DNA from: Chloroflexi bacterium OLB15
Lineage (GTDB): Bacteria; Chloroflexota; Anaerolineae; Aggregatilineales; Phototrophicaceae
Direction: 5' to 3'
DNA: 48,048 nt
NCBI GenBank assembly: GCA_001567085.1
Contig: LMZS01000130.1
Location: 1 to 48,048 of the forward strand
Position 1 is the stretch's first letter; each line of letters opens with the position of its first letter. Under the pieces are notes generated by a model, which saw only the letters and a list, made by a program, of their open reading frames with translations, had not been told where the DNA came from and did not search any database. The position numbers and the translations under genes are program-made. Positions 35,718 through 43,910 of this stretch are shown here, one piece after another.

Positions 35718-37241
35718 CTATTCGCCTCTATCCCACTCCCACAGCCAGAGATTGCTGAAGGTGCAGGTGGTATCCATCGAAACATAGTTGATGGCCGCTG
35801 CGCCCACCTGCCCGGCCTGAAACGGAATATCGAGAGAACCCGCGCTGATGCCGTCCACGTAGTAATACAGTCTATTGTCGTCTGCAATAATGAGCAAATG
35901 GTGGTTGCCGCGCCCCGCCCAGTCGAGATTTTGACCGAATAAGCCGGGTTCAAAAACACCGTTAAGCTGCCTTGAAACGCCGTATCCGCCAGTTTCATCT
36001 AAAAAGGCGAGCGTATAGTTGCTGCCATCCTGATACTGGAAGATCAGCCCGCAGCCAACTTCTGCCTCTAGCGAAGATTGAATATTGACGGTAGTGCCCA
36101 TCGCAAAATTGCCGAACGATGTCCCCTGACCGAGCAGCAAATAATCCAGTCCGGGGCGGGTAAGGCTTGCTGTCGCTTCCGGCACGGTGAGCGTCATAAC
36201 ACCGTTTGCCCCGGCAACATGGCGGCGAACAACGGCTTGCGCCATTGTGGTAGCATCGCCTAACGTAAATTCTTGCGGGATCAGCGGCGAGCCATTCAAT
36301 AGCGTGGGCTGGGTGACTCGTAAACTGTCGAAAATGGCGGTGGTCAAGCTGGCACCATTAGAGATTGTGCCTGCTGCCAGCCCAATCGCCCCCGCGCCGC
36401 GCAATGTGCTGTCGCTAATGCTGCCGACAAAGGCATTATCGTAAAAGAAGTCAAAACCGCTGTCTTTAGCCATTAGCATAAGCGAAAAAGTGCTTGCGCC
36501 GGGGCGAATCGCGGGATGTTCGCGCCAGTCACCAAGCACGGTGCGCGCGCCATCCTGAAACAATGAGAAACGCCAGCGGCCTTCGCTGTTTACTTCGTAC
36601 AGGTAATAGCTTGCGCCTTGCTGGCGTGCAATTATGCCGACTGACCACCCCGCGCCGTTAGTTACAGACAGCACTTCAATGCGTGCCGCAAAGTTGCTCA
36701 GGTGGATAGATTCGTCAACCGCGCCGCCGTGAGCCAGCTGCCCGCCGACCTGGAGCTGAAACTGGCCGTTAGCAACGGTGAGGCCCGTTTCTTGCCCGAT
36801 GGCTGACCATCGCCCTAGCGAGTTGAAGTCATCACTTTCAACCATTTCAGCGAAGCCGTTGGTTAGCAAAATGGCGTAAGAGCCAGAACTGTTGCCATAG
36901 CCTTCTACGGAAATAGTGTAGGTATCTGTGCGCGGAATGGTAACAGCCTGAAGGATAGCGGCGGTCATGGCAGGGTAAGCGGCGTCATCGTTGCTGATAA
37001 TCCGTTCCCCAGAGCTGTTTTGCAGGCTGATAACTGGGTCTAGCGTTCCGCCGGGTTGAACAGAAATTGAGATTACTTGCCCGGCGACCGCTGAAAATGA
37101 CCATAAATCAGTGCTGCCAACAGAGATGCTGCCCTGTGCAGGAATATAAGGCTGAAGTGTGCTGGTTTGCCCGTGAACAGCGCCTGATATGAACAGCGAA
37201 AGCGCTAACGCGGCGCAGAATTTTAAGAAAGAGGTGCCCAT
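35718..37241 (-). CDS. Secreted protein with PPC domain and LamG-like beta domains
   Basis: A 507-residue exported protein. The signal peptide is about residues 1-24 (LALSLFISGAVHG). Residues 35-130 match a bacterial pre-peptidase C-terminal (PPC) domain: TDLWSFSAVAGQVISISV, DPVISLQNSSGERI, DTYTISVEGYGNSSGSYAI. Residues 135-310 and 325-505 look like two concanavalin/LamG-type beta sandwiches with repeated patterns such as FFYDNAFVGSISDSTLRGAGAIGL and LYYYVDGISAGSLDIPFQAGQVGAA. No catalytic domain is visible, so a binding or surface role is likely. The start overlaps the membrane protein gene by 19 bases. Confidence 0.75.
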   Translation of the reverse strand: MGTSFLKFCAALALSLFISGAVHGQTSTLQPYIPAQGSISVGSTDLWSFSAVAGQVISISVQPGGTLDPVISLQNSSGERIISNDDAAYPAMTAAILQAVTIPRTDTYTISVEGYGNSSGSYAILLTNGFAEMVESDDFNSLGRWSAIGQETGLTVANGQFQLQVGGQLAHGGAVDESIHLSNFAARIEVLSVTNGAGWSVGIIARQQGASYYLYEVNSEGRWRFSLFQDGARTVLGDWREHPAIRPGASTFSLMLMAKDSGFDFFYDNAFVGSISDSTLRGAGAIGLAAGTISNGASLTTAIFDSLRVTQPTLLNGSPLIPQEFTLGDATTMAQAVVRRHVAGANGVMTLTVPEATASLTRPGLDYLLLGQGTSFGNFAMGTTVNIQSSLEAEVGCGLIFQYQDGSNYTLAFLDETGGYGVSRQLNGVFEPGLFGQNLDWAGRGNHHLLIIADDNRLYYYVDGISAGSLDIPFQAGQVGAAAINYVSMDTTCTFSNLWLWEWDRGE

Positions 37242-37921
37242 TCTGGAAATCCGGCCTTAATTTGCTCAACATAGCGGATAAAGTCGTCGTAAGGCATCTC
37301 TGCGCCGGAAATCCAGCGGAATTCTTCGGCGGCGCGTAATCGGCGTTCTTCACCGGCAGCCCGTAGGGTGGTTGTTTCCATGATCGGATGCTGCTGTTTG
37401 CCGGATTGCTTCTTTTTGCCTTCCAACAGCTTAAATTCAGAAGTTAGCGCATAGGCTTCCGATTGGGCAGGGGAGAAAAAGGCATAGGCGGTAATGACGG
37501 CGGCGTCGCCTTCCAGCCCCAATGCGTACATCCACCAGCCCTTCGGGATGCGCGCCCGCTTCCGTATCTGAAAGCGCCATAGCAGCGGGGTAACCGCTTG
37601 CCCCGCTTGCAATTCAGATTCGGTATTCCCGCGTTTGATCACGCGCACAGCATCTGCGGTGACTTCAATATATCGCCCGCTGCGCCAGCGTGTTTTTAAC
37701 CGGCGTTCGATGAGCGCGGTGATGCCGTAGGAAGCGAAAAAACCGATCAGGATCGCCAGCAGGTTTAGGCCGTCTGAGGAAACGATGAAGCCCAAAATCC
37801 CGCCGATAATCACCCATAAGCCAATGAACAGCAGCAGAATGATGAGGCGCAGGCTGCCATGTTCGCGGTCTACGTGATAAATACTGGAGGGCTGTGGTGT
37901 TTCTTGTACGATGCTGCTCAT
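37223..37921 (-). CDS. Uncharacterised two-helix membrane protein
   Basis: A 232-residue protein with a short cytosolic N-terminus and two adjacent membrane helices (about residues 26-48 and 52-68, including LIILLLFIGLWVIIGGILGF). A basic soluble domain follows with GRYIEVTADAVRVIKRGNTE, reminiscent of PH-like membrane-associated domains. I do not recognise a named family. ATG at 37921 overlaps the methyltransferase stop as ATGA, so translation is coupled. Confidence 0.7.
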   Translation of the reverse strand: MSSIVQETPQPSSIYHVDREHGSLRLIILLLFIGLWVIIGGILGFIVSSDGLNLLAILIGFFASYGITALIERRLKTRWRSGRYIEVTADAVRVIKRGNTESELQAGQAVTPLLWRFQIRKRARIPKGWWMYALGLEGDAAVITAYAFFSPAQSEAYALTSEFKLLEGKKKQSGKQQHPIMETTTLRAAGEERRLRAAEEFRWISGAEMPYDDFIRYVEQIKAGFPEWAPLS

Positions 37922-38691
37922 TCATCATCCCCGCCGCCGGGTTTCCGCGCGATGAAGATCACGCGTTCCCCCCGTGAGCTTGTTGGATCATAGGGTTCAA
38001 AATTGGGGTGGGTTAGCGCGCTCAGGGTGAAACCCGCCCGCCCAAGCAGCGCGGCAACGGCCTGCACCGGAAAGCCCCGCCGCGTCTGACTCGCATCCAT
38101 TCGCATCCAGTAGCTTTGCTGGCGCGTAAAGATGATATAGCGCGTCAGGCTGGATTGGCGATCATAGTCAAATTCGCGGGTGGCGAACACGAGCAGATCA
38201 TCGTCGCTGTAAACTTCGCCGTTCACACGGCTTTCAGCAACCAGACCTTCGATGGTGGTCATATCGAACATCAGCAGTTTGCCCGGCTCTAGCACGCGGA
38301 AGGCTGTGGAAAATATCGCCTCAAGGTCGCGCAGGCTGTTCAAATCATTCACGACATCCAGCGCCAGAACCAGATCAGTTCCGTCAAAGCTGAGATCAAG
38401 TCCGCGAATATCCGCTTGCCGCCATGTTAGCCCAAGCCCGCTGGTATCGCGTGTGCGCTGTGCTTGCCCTAGCATCTCGGCTGATTGATCAACGCCGGTC
38501 ACGTTTAACCCGCGCTGCGCCAGCCAGATAGCCGCCGCGCCAGTGCCGCAGCCTATTTCCAGCGCGCGCCTGCCGACCCAGTCCTGAGCGGTTTGCGCGT
38601 AAGAGAACAGCACCGGCGTAAAATCTGAGGCGGGGCTTGAAAGGCCGATTTTGTCGTAAATAGAGGCTAGAATGGCATAGTCAGCAGGCAT
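37918..38691 (-). CDS. Class I SAM-dependent methyltransferase
   Basis: A 257-residue cytosolic enzyme with SAM motif I RALEIGCGTGAAAIWLAQRG, the ribose-binding acid in VTGVDQSAEML, LTWRQADIRGLDL and FRVLEPGKLLMFDM. The N-terminus DYAILASIYDKIG is typical of Methyltransf_25 or Methyltransf_11 proteins acting on small molecules. It sits 12 bases after the DM13 gene and overlaps the next gene by four bases. Acceptor unknown. Confidence 0.88.
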   Translation of the reverse strand: MPADYAILASIYDKIGLSSPASDFTPVLFSYAQTAQDWVGRRALEIGCGTGAAAIWLAQRGLNVTGVDQSAEMLGQAQRTRDTSGLGLTWRQADIRGLDLSFDGTDLVLALDVVNDLNSLRDLEAIFSTAFRVLEPGKLLMFDMTTIEGLVAESRVNGEVYSDDDLLVFATREFDYDRQSSLTRYIIFTRQQSYWMRMDASQTRRGFPVQAVAALLGRAGFTLSALTHPNFEPYDPTSSRGERVIFIARKPGGGDDE

Positions 38692-38703
38692 TCATGTCCT
38701 CGC

Positions 38704-39357
38704 TTAAGGTGAAGAGATCGTTAATGGCGCGAAAGTATAGATCATTTCAAGGGATGGGCTGTAAATAACGACGCTGCCATACTGGCTTAAATTAGTATCA
38801 GCAGGAATTTCATAGTTTTGATTGCCATAGGTTCCGGCAAGCAGCCCAAGATCAATATCAAGATTATTCAACCGCATTTCATCTATGGTTGCTGGCGCGC
38901 GGCTTGCTGATAATACCAGACGCAGGGTGGGGCCGTTGGCGACGCTGAAATTTTCAAAGCGCAGCACCTTTGTATTATCAACCTGTTGGAAAATCGTGAC
39001 ATCGCCTTGCCCCCAGCGTAACGGATCAATCCGTTGGAATTCTCCGGTACCCACTTGCACCGGGCCAGTGAGCGAAGGCAGCGCTTCCATATCCGATGGC
39101 GCTGGCACAGGGGGCTGCATCGCGGCATTGAGCATAGCTGCTGCGTGTTCCGGATTTTGTGCCCCGATAGCGCGATAGGCATTTTGCTGTTCAACAGGCA
39201 GCGCGGCAAAGATATCCTGAAGATCATCAGGTAGAAACGGCGCGATACGACTTGTCTCTGATGATCCGCCTTGAAACAGGGGCTGCCACAATGGAAATGC
39301 GAAGGTGAGCGCGACGATGATGGCGCCCAGAAGCATAAAAATGACGCGGAAGCGCAT
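38704..39357 (-). CDS. DM13-domain membrane-anchored protein
   Basis: A 217-residue protein with one N-terminal membrane helix (about 5-27) and a linker rich in Ala and Pro. The C-terminal DM13 domain (about 100-217) has VGTGEFQRIDPLRWGQGDVTIF, LRFENFSVANGPTLRLVLSAS, DLGLLAGTYGNQNYEIP and SVVIYSPSLEMIYTFAPL. DM13 domains are predicted to take part in electron transfer or oxidation at the cell surface. Many DM13 domains have a conserved cysteine near the 'viw C' position; here that position is a serine (IYSPS). It is the gene just downstream of the atypical response regulator. Confidence 0.85.
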   Translation of the reverse strand: MRFRVIFMLLGAIIVALTFAFPLWQPLFQGGSSETSRIAPFLPDDLQDIFAALPVEQQNAYRAIGAQNPEHAAAMLNAAMQPPVPAPSDMEALPSLTGPVQVGTGEFQRIDPLRWGQGDVTIFQQVDNTKVLRFENFSVANGPTLRLVLSASRAPATIDEMRLNNLDIDLGLLAGTYGNQNYEIPADTNLSQYGSVVIYSPSLEMIYTFAPLTISSP

Positions 39358-39438
39358 ATGCTCGAATCAGTGTGCCGGTTAAATGAAGTGTAAAGTTAGG
39401 GTAACAGACAAGCGGCTGTGACGCCAGAGTCGCCTTGC

Positions 39439-40152
39439 CTACAACGCGCGGCGCCCGTTAGCATGCATGATGTACCCTTCGCCGGGAACCGTCATGATGT
39501 AGCCGGGATTACGCGGGTTGTCCTCAAGTTTTTGACGCAGCCGGGAAATATTCACCCGTAAAACCGAGTAGTCGCCTTCGTAAGACGATCCCCACACGGA
39601 ACGCAGCAGTTCGTCATGCGTGACTGTACGGCCTGAATTACGCATCAGGGTTGCCAGAATGCTGTATTCAATTGGCGTGAGGTGCAGGCGGCGACCGCGC
39701 AGGGTGACGATTCGCCGGGTCAGATACAGTTCCAGATTGCGAACGGTGATTCGGTCATCTGGCGGGGGCGTGCGATCAATGCGGCGAAACAGCGCATGTA
39801 CCCGCGCGACCAGCTCATCACGGGCGATAGGCGTACTAATCACATCATCGGCGCCAGCTTCCAGCGCCGCGACGCTTGAGCGGGGTTGACCCTCATTCAC
39901 CGCAATCAGCGGCATAGAAGAATTCGCCCGAAGCTGGCGCAGCAGCTCAATGCCAGCCTCGCTAGATACATTCACAACCACGAGATCGGGATTGGTAGCA
40001 GAAATCCCATCGGCAGCAGTGGAAGCATCAGCGATGATGGCAGAAGTGAAACCGGCGCTATCCAACATACCGCTCACCGTTTCGGTAACGTCGTTTTCAC
40101 CTTCAACAATGAGGATATTTCGTATGTCCGCGCGCAACCCGACCATAGTCAT
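39439..40152 (-). CDS. OmpR/PhoB-type response regulator with degenerate receiver
   Basis: A 237-residue DNA-binding protein. The receiver domain (about 10-125) keeps the fold pattern but not the chemistry. The acidic pair is EG in LIVEGENDV, the phospho-acceptor aspartate is Asn in DLVVVNVSS, the Thr/Ser is Asn in LIAVNEG and the Lys is Thr in VISTPIARDEL. The C-terminal winged helix (about 135-232) is normal: LHLTPIEYSILATLMRNSGRTVTHDELLRSVWG and VLRVNISRLRQKLEDNP, then GEGYIM. It is therefore probably phosphorylation-independent. AGG precedes the ATG at 40152. No kinase gene adjoins; DM13, methyltransferase and membrane protein genes follow. Confidence 0.92.
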   Translation of the reverse strand: MTMVGLRADIRNILIVEGENDVTETVSGMLDSAGFTSAIIADASTAADGISATNPDLVVVNVSSEAGIELLRQLRANSSMPLIAVNEGQPRSSVAALEAGADDVISTPIARDELVARVHALFRRIDRTPPPDDRITVRNLELYLTRRIVTLRGRRLHLTPIEYSILATLMRNSGRTVTHDELLRSVWGSSYEGDYSVLRVNISRLRQKLEDNPRNPGYIMTVPGEGYIMHANGRRAL

Positions 40153-40200
40153 TTTGCCTGATCTATTGCAGGAAGCAAACCAAATTCCAATCTATATCTT

Positions 40201-40228
40201 ATTTTATGCAAACTTTAATTGATTGCAA
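40201..40228 (-). promoter_or_regulatory. Possible promoter of the response regulator operon
   Basis: On the minus strand, TTGCAA (40223-40228), a 16-base spacer and TAAAAT (40201-40206), about 42 bases ahead of the ATG after the predicted start point. The region is AT-rich. Confidence 0.45.
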
Positions 40229-40317
40229 GCAGTTTTTGTTGGCACACTGTAACTGTAGCAAAAAAACCTTAACTTTACGAATATTTGTGCGGGGCAATCT
40301 GCCTCAAATTCCCTGTA

Positions 40318-40346
40318 AATAAACAAGGTCGCAATCTGCTGCGACC
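40318..40346 (-). terminator. Terminator after tRNA-Val
   Basis: On the minus strand, stem GGTCGCA / TGCGACC (40327-40346) with a six-base loop, followed by the T-rich sequence TTGTTTATT. Confidence 0.65.
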
Positions 40347-40362
40347 CTATCAGATGTAACAA

Positions 40363-40436
40363 TGGGTAGTACAGGGCTCGAACCTGTGACCTCTCGCTTG
40401 TAAGGCGAACGCTCTAACCAACTGAGCTAACCACCC
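40363..40436 (-). tRNA. tRNA-Val (anticodon TAC)
   Basis: A 74-base cloverleaf. The acceptor arms GGGTGGT and ACTACCC pair with one G-T. D-arm TAGCTCAGTTGGTTAGAG, anticodon loop CTTACAA giving TAC, and T-loop TTCGAGC. The discriminator is A, and no CCA is encoded. Confidence 0.95.
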
Positions 40437-40445
40437 TCAGATACT

Positions 40446-40474
40446 AGACTACACTAACCGATGCTGTGTTTCAA
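40446..40474 (-). promoter_or_regulatory. Promoter of tRNA-Val
   Basis: On the minus strand, TTGAAA (40469-40474), a 17-base spacer and TAGTCT (40446-40451), putting the start just before the tRNA 5' end at 40436. Confidence 0.55.
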
Positions 40475-40491
40475 TCCTGACTCATGCCAAA

Positions 40492-40944
40492 TTATCGGAA
40501 ATCGGGCGGGGGAGTATCGAAAAACAACTGCCACCACAGCGCCCATGTATCCTGAGACTGAACAGGGGCGACTGCGGGGTTCACGGCCACAGGATCAGGG
40601 GTAGGCTGGGCAGCCACTACAACACCTGAAGGCACAGGAATCACCAGCAGCTCACCGGGCAGCGCCATACGCCCCTCACTGCGCGCCCATTGCGCGACAT
40701 AAGCATCGCTGCGCACATAATCCCGCTGTTGGATCAACGCTTCCTGTTCGCGGCGAAGACGGTCAATTTCAACCTCAATACGCTCGTGCGCTTCTATTAA
40801 CGGCTGGGTAGAGGTGATACGCCCGCTGAAATCAATCGCCAGAAATAAGCCGATTGCCAGAATAGCGGCAAACAGGATTTGTATCCCTGAAAACTGCCCT
40901 GTTTTGCGGGTGAGATCAGGCGGGTGAAATTTGCGCTGGGTCAT
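40492..40944 (-). CDS. FtsB/DivIC-like septum formation initiator protein
   Basis: A 150-residue bitopic membrane protein. A basic cytosolic N-terminus (about 1-20) precedes one membrane helix (ILFAAILAIGLFLAIDFSG). A coiled coil follows in EAHERIEVEIDRLRREQEALIQQRDYVRSD, then YVAQWARSEGRMALPGELLVIPVP, the layout of FtsB/DivIC divisome proteins. The C-terminus is Pro/Val-rich. The open frame reaches 41184, but that extension translates through tRNA-Leu and its terminator, so ATG at 40944 is taken. It lies between two tRNA genes. Confidence 0.82.
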   Translation of the reverse strand: MTQRKFHPPDLTRKTGQFSGIQILFAAILAIGLFLAIDFSGRITSTQPLIEAHERIEVEIDRLRREQEALIQQRDYVRSDAYVAQWARSEGRMALPGELLVIPVPSGVVVAAQPTPDPVAVNPAVAPVQSQDTWALWWQLFFDTPPPDFR

Positions 40945-41003
40945 ACGACTCAAAGATTCTGGCGAACGCTGCAACCGGTGGATCAATGTACACAGTATAG
41001 CGC

Positions 41004-41038
41004 AAACAAAAAGCCCGAACATGTAAGCCCGGGCTTTT
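41004..41038 (-). terminator. Terminator after tRNA-Leu
   Basis: On the minus strand, AAAAGCCCG pairs with CGGGCTTTTT around a 12-base loop, ending in a run of T residues, just after the tRNA CCA end. Confidence 0.85.
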
Positions 41039-41040
41039 GA

Positions 41041-41127
41041 TGGTGCCGAAGGTGGGAGTCGAACCCACACTCCCTTGCGAGAACTACGCCCTGAACGTAG
41101 CGCGTCTGCCAATTCCGCCACTTCGGC
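41041..41127 (-). tRNA. tRNA-Leu (anticodon CAG)
   Basis: An 87-base class II tRNA with a long variable arm. Acceptor GCCGAAG pairs with CTTCGGC. Anticodon stem CTACG/CGTAG encloses TTCAGGG, giving CAG, which reads CTG. The T-loop is TTCGACT. The 3' CCA is encoded (41041-41043), unlike the other two tRNAs in the window. Confidence 0.95.
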
Positions 41128-41141
41128 AAGTGGTAAGCAAC

Positions 41142-41169
41142 ATTCTAGCAGACCGGATACCCTTGTCAA
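41142..41169 (-). promoter_or_regulatory. Promoter of tRNA-Leu
   Basis: On the minus strand, TTGACA (41164-41169), a 16-base spacer and TAGAAT (41142-41147), about 15 bases before the tRNA 5' end. Confidence 0.75.
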
Positions 41170-41235
41170 TGCCAGAGTCAGCATAAGATTAAGCGGGCTT
41201 TTCGCCTACGCTTCAAAGGTTGCAAAAAAGCCTCA

Positions 41236-41244
41236 TGCTATAAT
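41236..41244 (+). promoter_or_regulatory. Extended -10 promoter of the serine hydrolase gene
   Basis: TGCTATAAT at 41236-41244 is a perfect extended -10. The -35 is weak (AAGGTT at 41216-41221). The start near 41251 leaves a leader of about 37 bases. Confidence 0.55.
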
Positions 41245-41287
41245 CGCGACGTAGAAAACCCGTGTCAATGAGTTCAAAAAGGGAATA

Positions 41288-43018
41288 ATGCTCAGGAAAA
41301 CACTTCTTTCCTTCATCTTTGCAATGCTGGTTTGCGTCCTGGCTGGCGTTGCTGTTTTTGCCCAGACTGGCGCTACAGCAGAGGCTGTAGGTACGGCAAA
41401 CTTGCGCACGCTGCCGGGAACGGAAGGGACGGACGTGATCGGGATGATCAATGCTGGCACGCAGTATCCGGTCATTGGTCGCAGCGAGTTTTTTCCGTGG
41501 CTTCTGCTTGCCAGCCCCGCCAGTAATCAGCCGCTTGGATGGGTGTTCACCGATCTGGTCACCGTGTCGGGCAATCTGGGCAGCGTGCCTATTTCCACAT
41601 TGGATCTTTCAGCGGATGCCACCGCACCTACCGATCAAATCGCCCCTACGCCGGCGGCAGAGACGGCACAGCCCATAGCTTCGTTAGCCGCATCGCCAAC
41701 CGCTTCCGCCACTATCGCTGCTACGCCTGCGCCCGTGGGAATAGTCACTGGCATGGCGATGGGCGAGATCAATATTCGATACGGGCCGGGCACCGACTAT
41801 CCACGTATCGGCGTTGCCCGTGCCGGAGAAGTTTTTGAGCTTACTGCCCGCCACGTGCTAATGCCCTGGGTGCAGATCGTCTATCCATCATCGCCGACGG
41901 GCTTCGGCTGGATACTTCTTGAATTGCTGCAAGTCACTGGCGACGTAGAAACGCTGCCCACAACTTCGCAGACCAGTTTTTCATTCCCCAGCCTGACCCC
42001 CACGCCTTCCGGCGTGCGCTCAGCAGAGGTAGCTGGCGTAGAGGTTGTGCCGCCATCGCCGGAATTTGCCGCGCTGGGCGAGCAGATTGCCGCCATGATG
42101 CTGAATGCCGGTTTTGACCCTGTGACCAGCACCTTTGGCGCATTTTTCCTGATGGATTTACAAACAGGTGAAGCATTGTCTATTGGCAGCGATATCGCCT
42201 TTAGCGGGATGAGCGTGAATAAAGTCGCGATTCTCGCGGATTATTTCCTCACCTTTGAATCGCCGCTGCGCGATGATCAGGCAATCACGCTGGCTGAGGC
42301 GATTGTATGCAGCGAAAATATTTCAACCAATGAGATGCTGTCTGCAATAGGCGGGGGCAGCCCATTCACCGGGGCAGAGCGGGTTAGCGAAATGCTCGCG
42401 CAGCTTGGCTTGGGGGATATGTTTATTTATACGCCCTATGCCAATGACCCCTTTATCACCCCCGAAGCGCCTTTCAATCCCGCGCCGCGTCCGGGTATTG
42501 ATCAGGTAAGCGCCCAGCCTGACCCGTATAACCAGCTCACGATTAACGAAATTGGCGCGCTGCTGAATGGTATGTACCAGTGTGCCTATAACGACAGCGG
42601 CATTTTGCTGGAAACCTTCCCAGACTCGTTCACGCCTGATGAGTGCCGGGATATGCTGAGCATCATGAACAATAATCGCGTAGGAAACCTGCTTGAACGG
42701 GGGATTCCTGCAAATATTCCGCTTGCCCACAAGCATGGCTGGATTGATGACACCCACGGGGATGCCGGGATCATTTTCTCGCCCGGCGGCACCTATATTC
42801 TAGCGGTGGTGATGCATGGCCCAACATGGCTGAATTTTGAGCAGTCAGAGCCTCTTGTCGCAGATATTTCGCGCATAGTTTACAACTACTTCAATCCAGA
42901 TCAGCCGCTTCTGGAAACGCGCACCATTGACGCGGAAACAGTGGGTGATGTGGCAGCATGCCTGAATAGTTTGCTGGGCAATCCTTTGATCACCCAGTTA
43001 ACCGAACGTGATTTTTAG
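41288..43018 (+). CDS. Secreted serine hydrolase: two SH3-like domains plus beta-lactamase-fold domain
   Basis: A 576-residue exported protein with signal peptide about 1-26 (ending AVFAQ). Two bacterial SH3-like domains occupy about 35-101 (TANLRTLPGTEGTDVIGMIN) and 158-225 (EINIRYGPGTDYPRIGVARAG), joined by a Thr/Pro/Ala linker. The C-terminal half has a class A beta-lactamase/DD-peptidase-like fold with Ser309-Val-Asn-Lys312 as the SxxK pair. SEN (342-344) stands at the SDN position, and HKHGW at the usual K-T-G position. The class A Glu166 motif is not apparent. A cell-wall-acting hydrolase is likelier than an antibiotic-resistance enzyme. It overlaps the TPR gene convergently by 29 bases. 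Confidence 0.88.
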   Translation: MLRKTLLSFIFAMLVCVLAGVAVFAQTGATAEAVGTANLRTLPGTEGTDVIGMINAGTQYPVIGRSEFFPWLLLASPASNQPLGWVFTDLVTVSGNLGSVPISTLDLSADATAPTDQIAPTPAAETAQPIASLAASPTASATIAATPAPVGIVTGMAMGEINIRYGPGTDYPRIGVARAGEVFELTARHVLMPWVQIVYPSSPTGFGWILLELLQVTGDVETLPTTSQTSFSFPSLTPTPSGVRSAEVAGVEVVPPSPEFAALGEQIAAMMLNAGFDPVTSTFGAFFLMDLQTGEALSIGSDIAFSGMSVNKVAILADYFLTFESPLRDDQAITLAEAIVCSENISTNEMLSAIGGGSPFTGAERVSEMLAQLGLGDMFIYTPYANDPFITPEAPFNPAPRPGIDQVSAQPDPYNQLTINEIGALLNGMYQCAYNDSGILLETFPDSFTPDECRDMLSIMNNNRVGNLLERGIPANIPLAHKHGWIDDTHGDAGIIFSPGGTYILAVVMHGPTWLNFEQSEPLVADISRIVYNYFNPDQPLLETRTIDAETVGDVAACLNSLLGNPLITQLTERDF

Positions 43019-43661
43019 CTGCTGCGCTAAGTGAATGTGACGGTCGTTCAATCTTTTCTTGCAATGTGGCAATCAGGCTCTCAATATGCGTTTGATTGCC
43101 ATAACGCAGCCCGCCGCCAAGCGCCAGGTAACGCTGGTAATCAGCGATAGCGCCACGTATATCGCCATGATTAGCGCGTACATCGCCGCGATTTGTATAG
43201 GTAACATCCAGTCGTGGGTTCAGGCGCAGCGCCTCTGAATAATCAGCCAGGGCGCCGCGAATATTGCCACAGCTTTCATCAACCAGCCCGCGATTATGAT
43301 AGGAAAGCGCTTGTTTGGGATCGTAATAGATCGCCAGATTGAGATCGCCAAGCGCATCATCTAACTGCTCAAGCCGGTAGTGCGCTAAACCCCGATTACG
43401 CAGCGCTTCGGCATATTTCGGTTGAATCCGGATCGCTTCAGTAAAATCTGCGATTGCGCTTTCAAAATCGCCCAGGCGGAAACGCGCTGCCCCGCGCCGG
43501 TTAAAAATTTCTGCGATGTCGCCGTTCAGTTGAATCGCCATGTCACAAACTTTCAAAGTTTGCGCGTACTCTCCACGCAGATATTTGAAGTTTGCGCGCT
43601 CCAGGAGCGTGTTAACCCGCGATTCAATCCACCACGACTTGAAAAATTGAATGATATACAT
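42990..43661 (-). CDS. Tetratricopeptide (TPR) repeat protein
   Basis: A 223-residue protein made almost wholly of about five TPR units, visible in the repeated spacing AEIFNRRGAARFRLGDFESAIADFTEAIRIQP, AEALRNRGLAHYRLEQLDDALGDL, LSYHNRGLVDESCGNIRGALADYSEAL, VTYTNRGDVRANHGDIRGAIADYQRYL. The N-terminus MYIIQFFKSWWIESRV is hydrophobic but too short for a clear membrane helix. TPR units bind partner proteins; none is identifiable. The 186 bases between its start and the next terminator hold nothing I recognise. Confidence 0.87.
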   Translation of the reverse strand: MYIIQFFKSWWIESRVNTLLERANFKYLRGEYAQTLKVCDMAIQLNGDIAEIFNRRGAARFRLGDFESAIADFTEAIRIQPKYAEALRNRGLAHYRLEQLDDALGDLNLAIYYDPKQALSYHNRGLVDESCGNIRGALADYSEALRLNPRLDVTYTNRGDVRANHGDIRGAIADYQRYLALGGGLRYGNQTHIESLIATLQEKIERPSHSLSAAAKNHVRLTG

Positions 43662-43839
43662 AATAAAAACGCCTAATTTTTGTCACTTTAGAACAACAGT
43701 AACCTTATTATATGCCGGTAACCCCAGATAGAAGCAGCCTTTTGAGCGAAGCCAAAGGCAAGCATTCAGCGCTGCGCGTAAAAATGCCGCCCGCAGAAAA
43801 AGTTCAGATACTTTGCCTAAAACTTGCAGCGTTTGGAGA

Positions 43840-43877
43840 AATAAAAACCCTCATTTCCCGATAGAGGAAAATGAGGG
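43840..43877 (-). terminator. Terminator of the sugar ABC transporter operon
   Basis: On the minus strand, stem CCCTCATTT / AAATGAGGG with a 12-base loop, followed by TTTTTATTT. It lies 33 bases after the MalG-like stop. Confidence 0.9.
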
Positions 43878-43910
43878 CAAACGTTAATGTTTTTGGCGTT
43901 AAAAGCTTTA

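Noticed and set aside
28625..40152. Pairing of the histidine kinase with the response regulator as a two-component system
   Set aside because: They are 9 kb apart on opposite strands and the regulator lacks a phospho-acceptor.
40945..41184. Long N-terminal extension of the FtsB-like reading frame
   Set aside because: It translates straight through tRNA-Leu and its terminator; the RNA gene explains the sequence, and the ATG at 40944 gives a normal FtsB-like protein.
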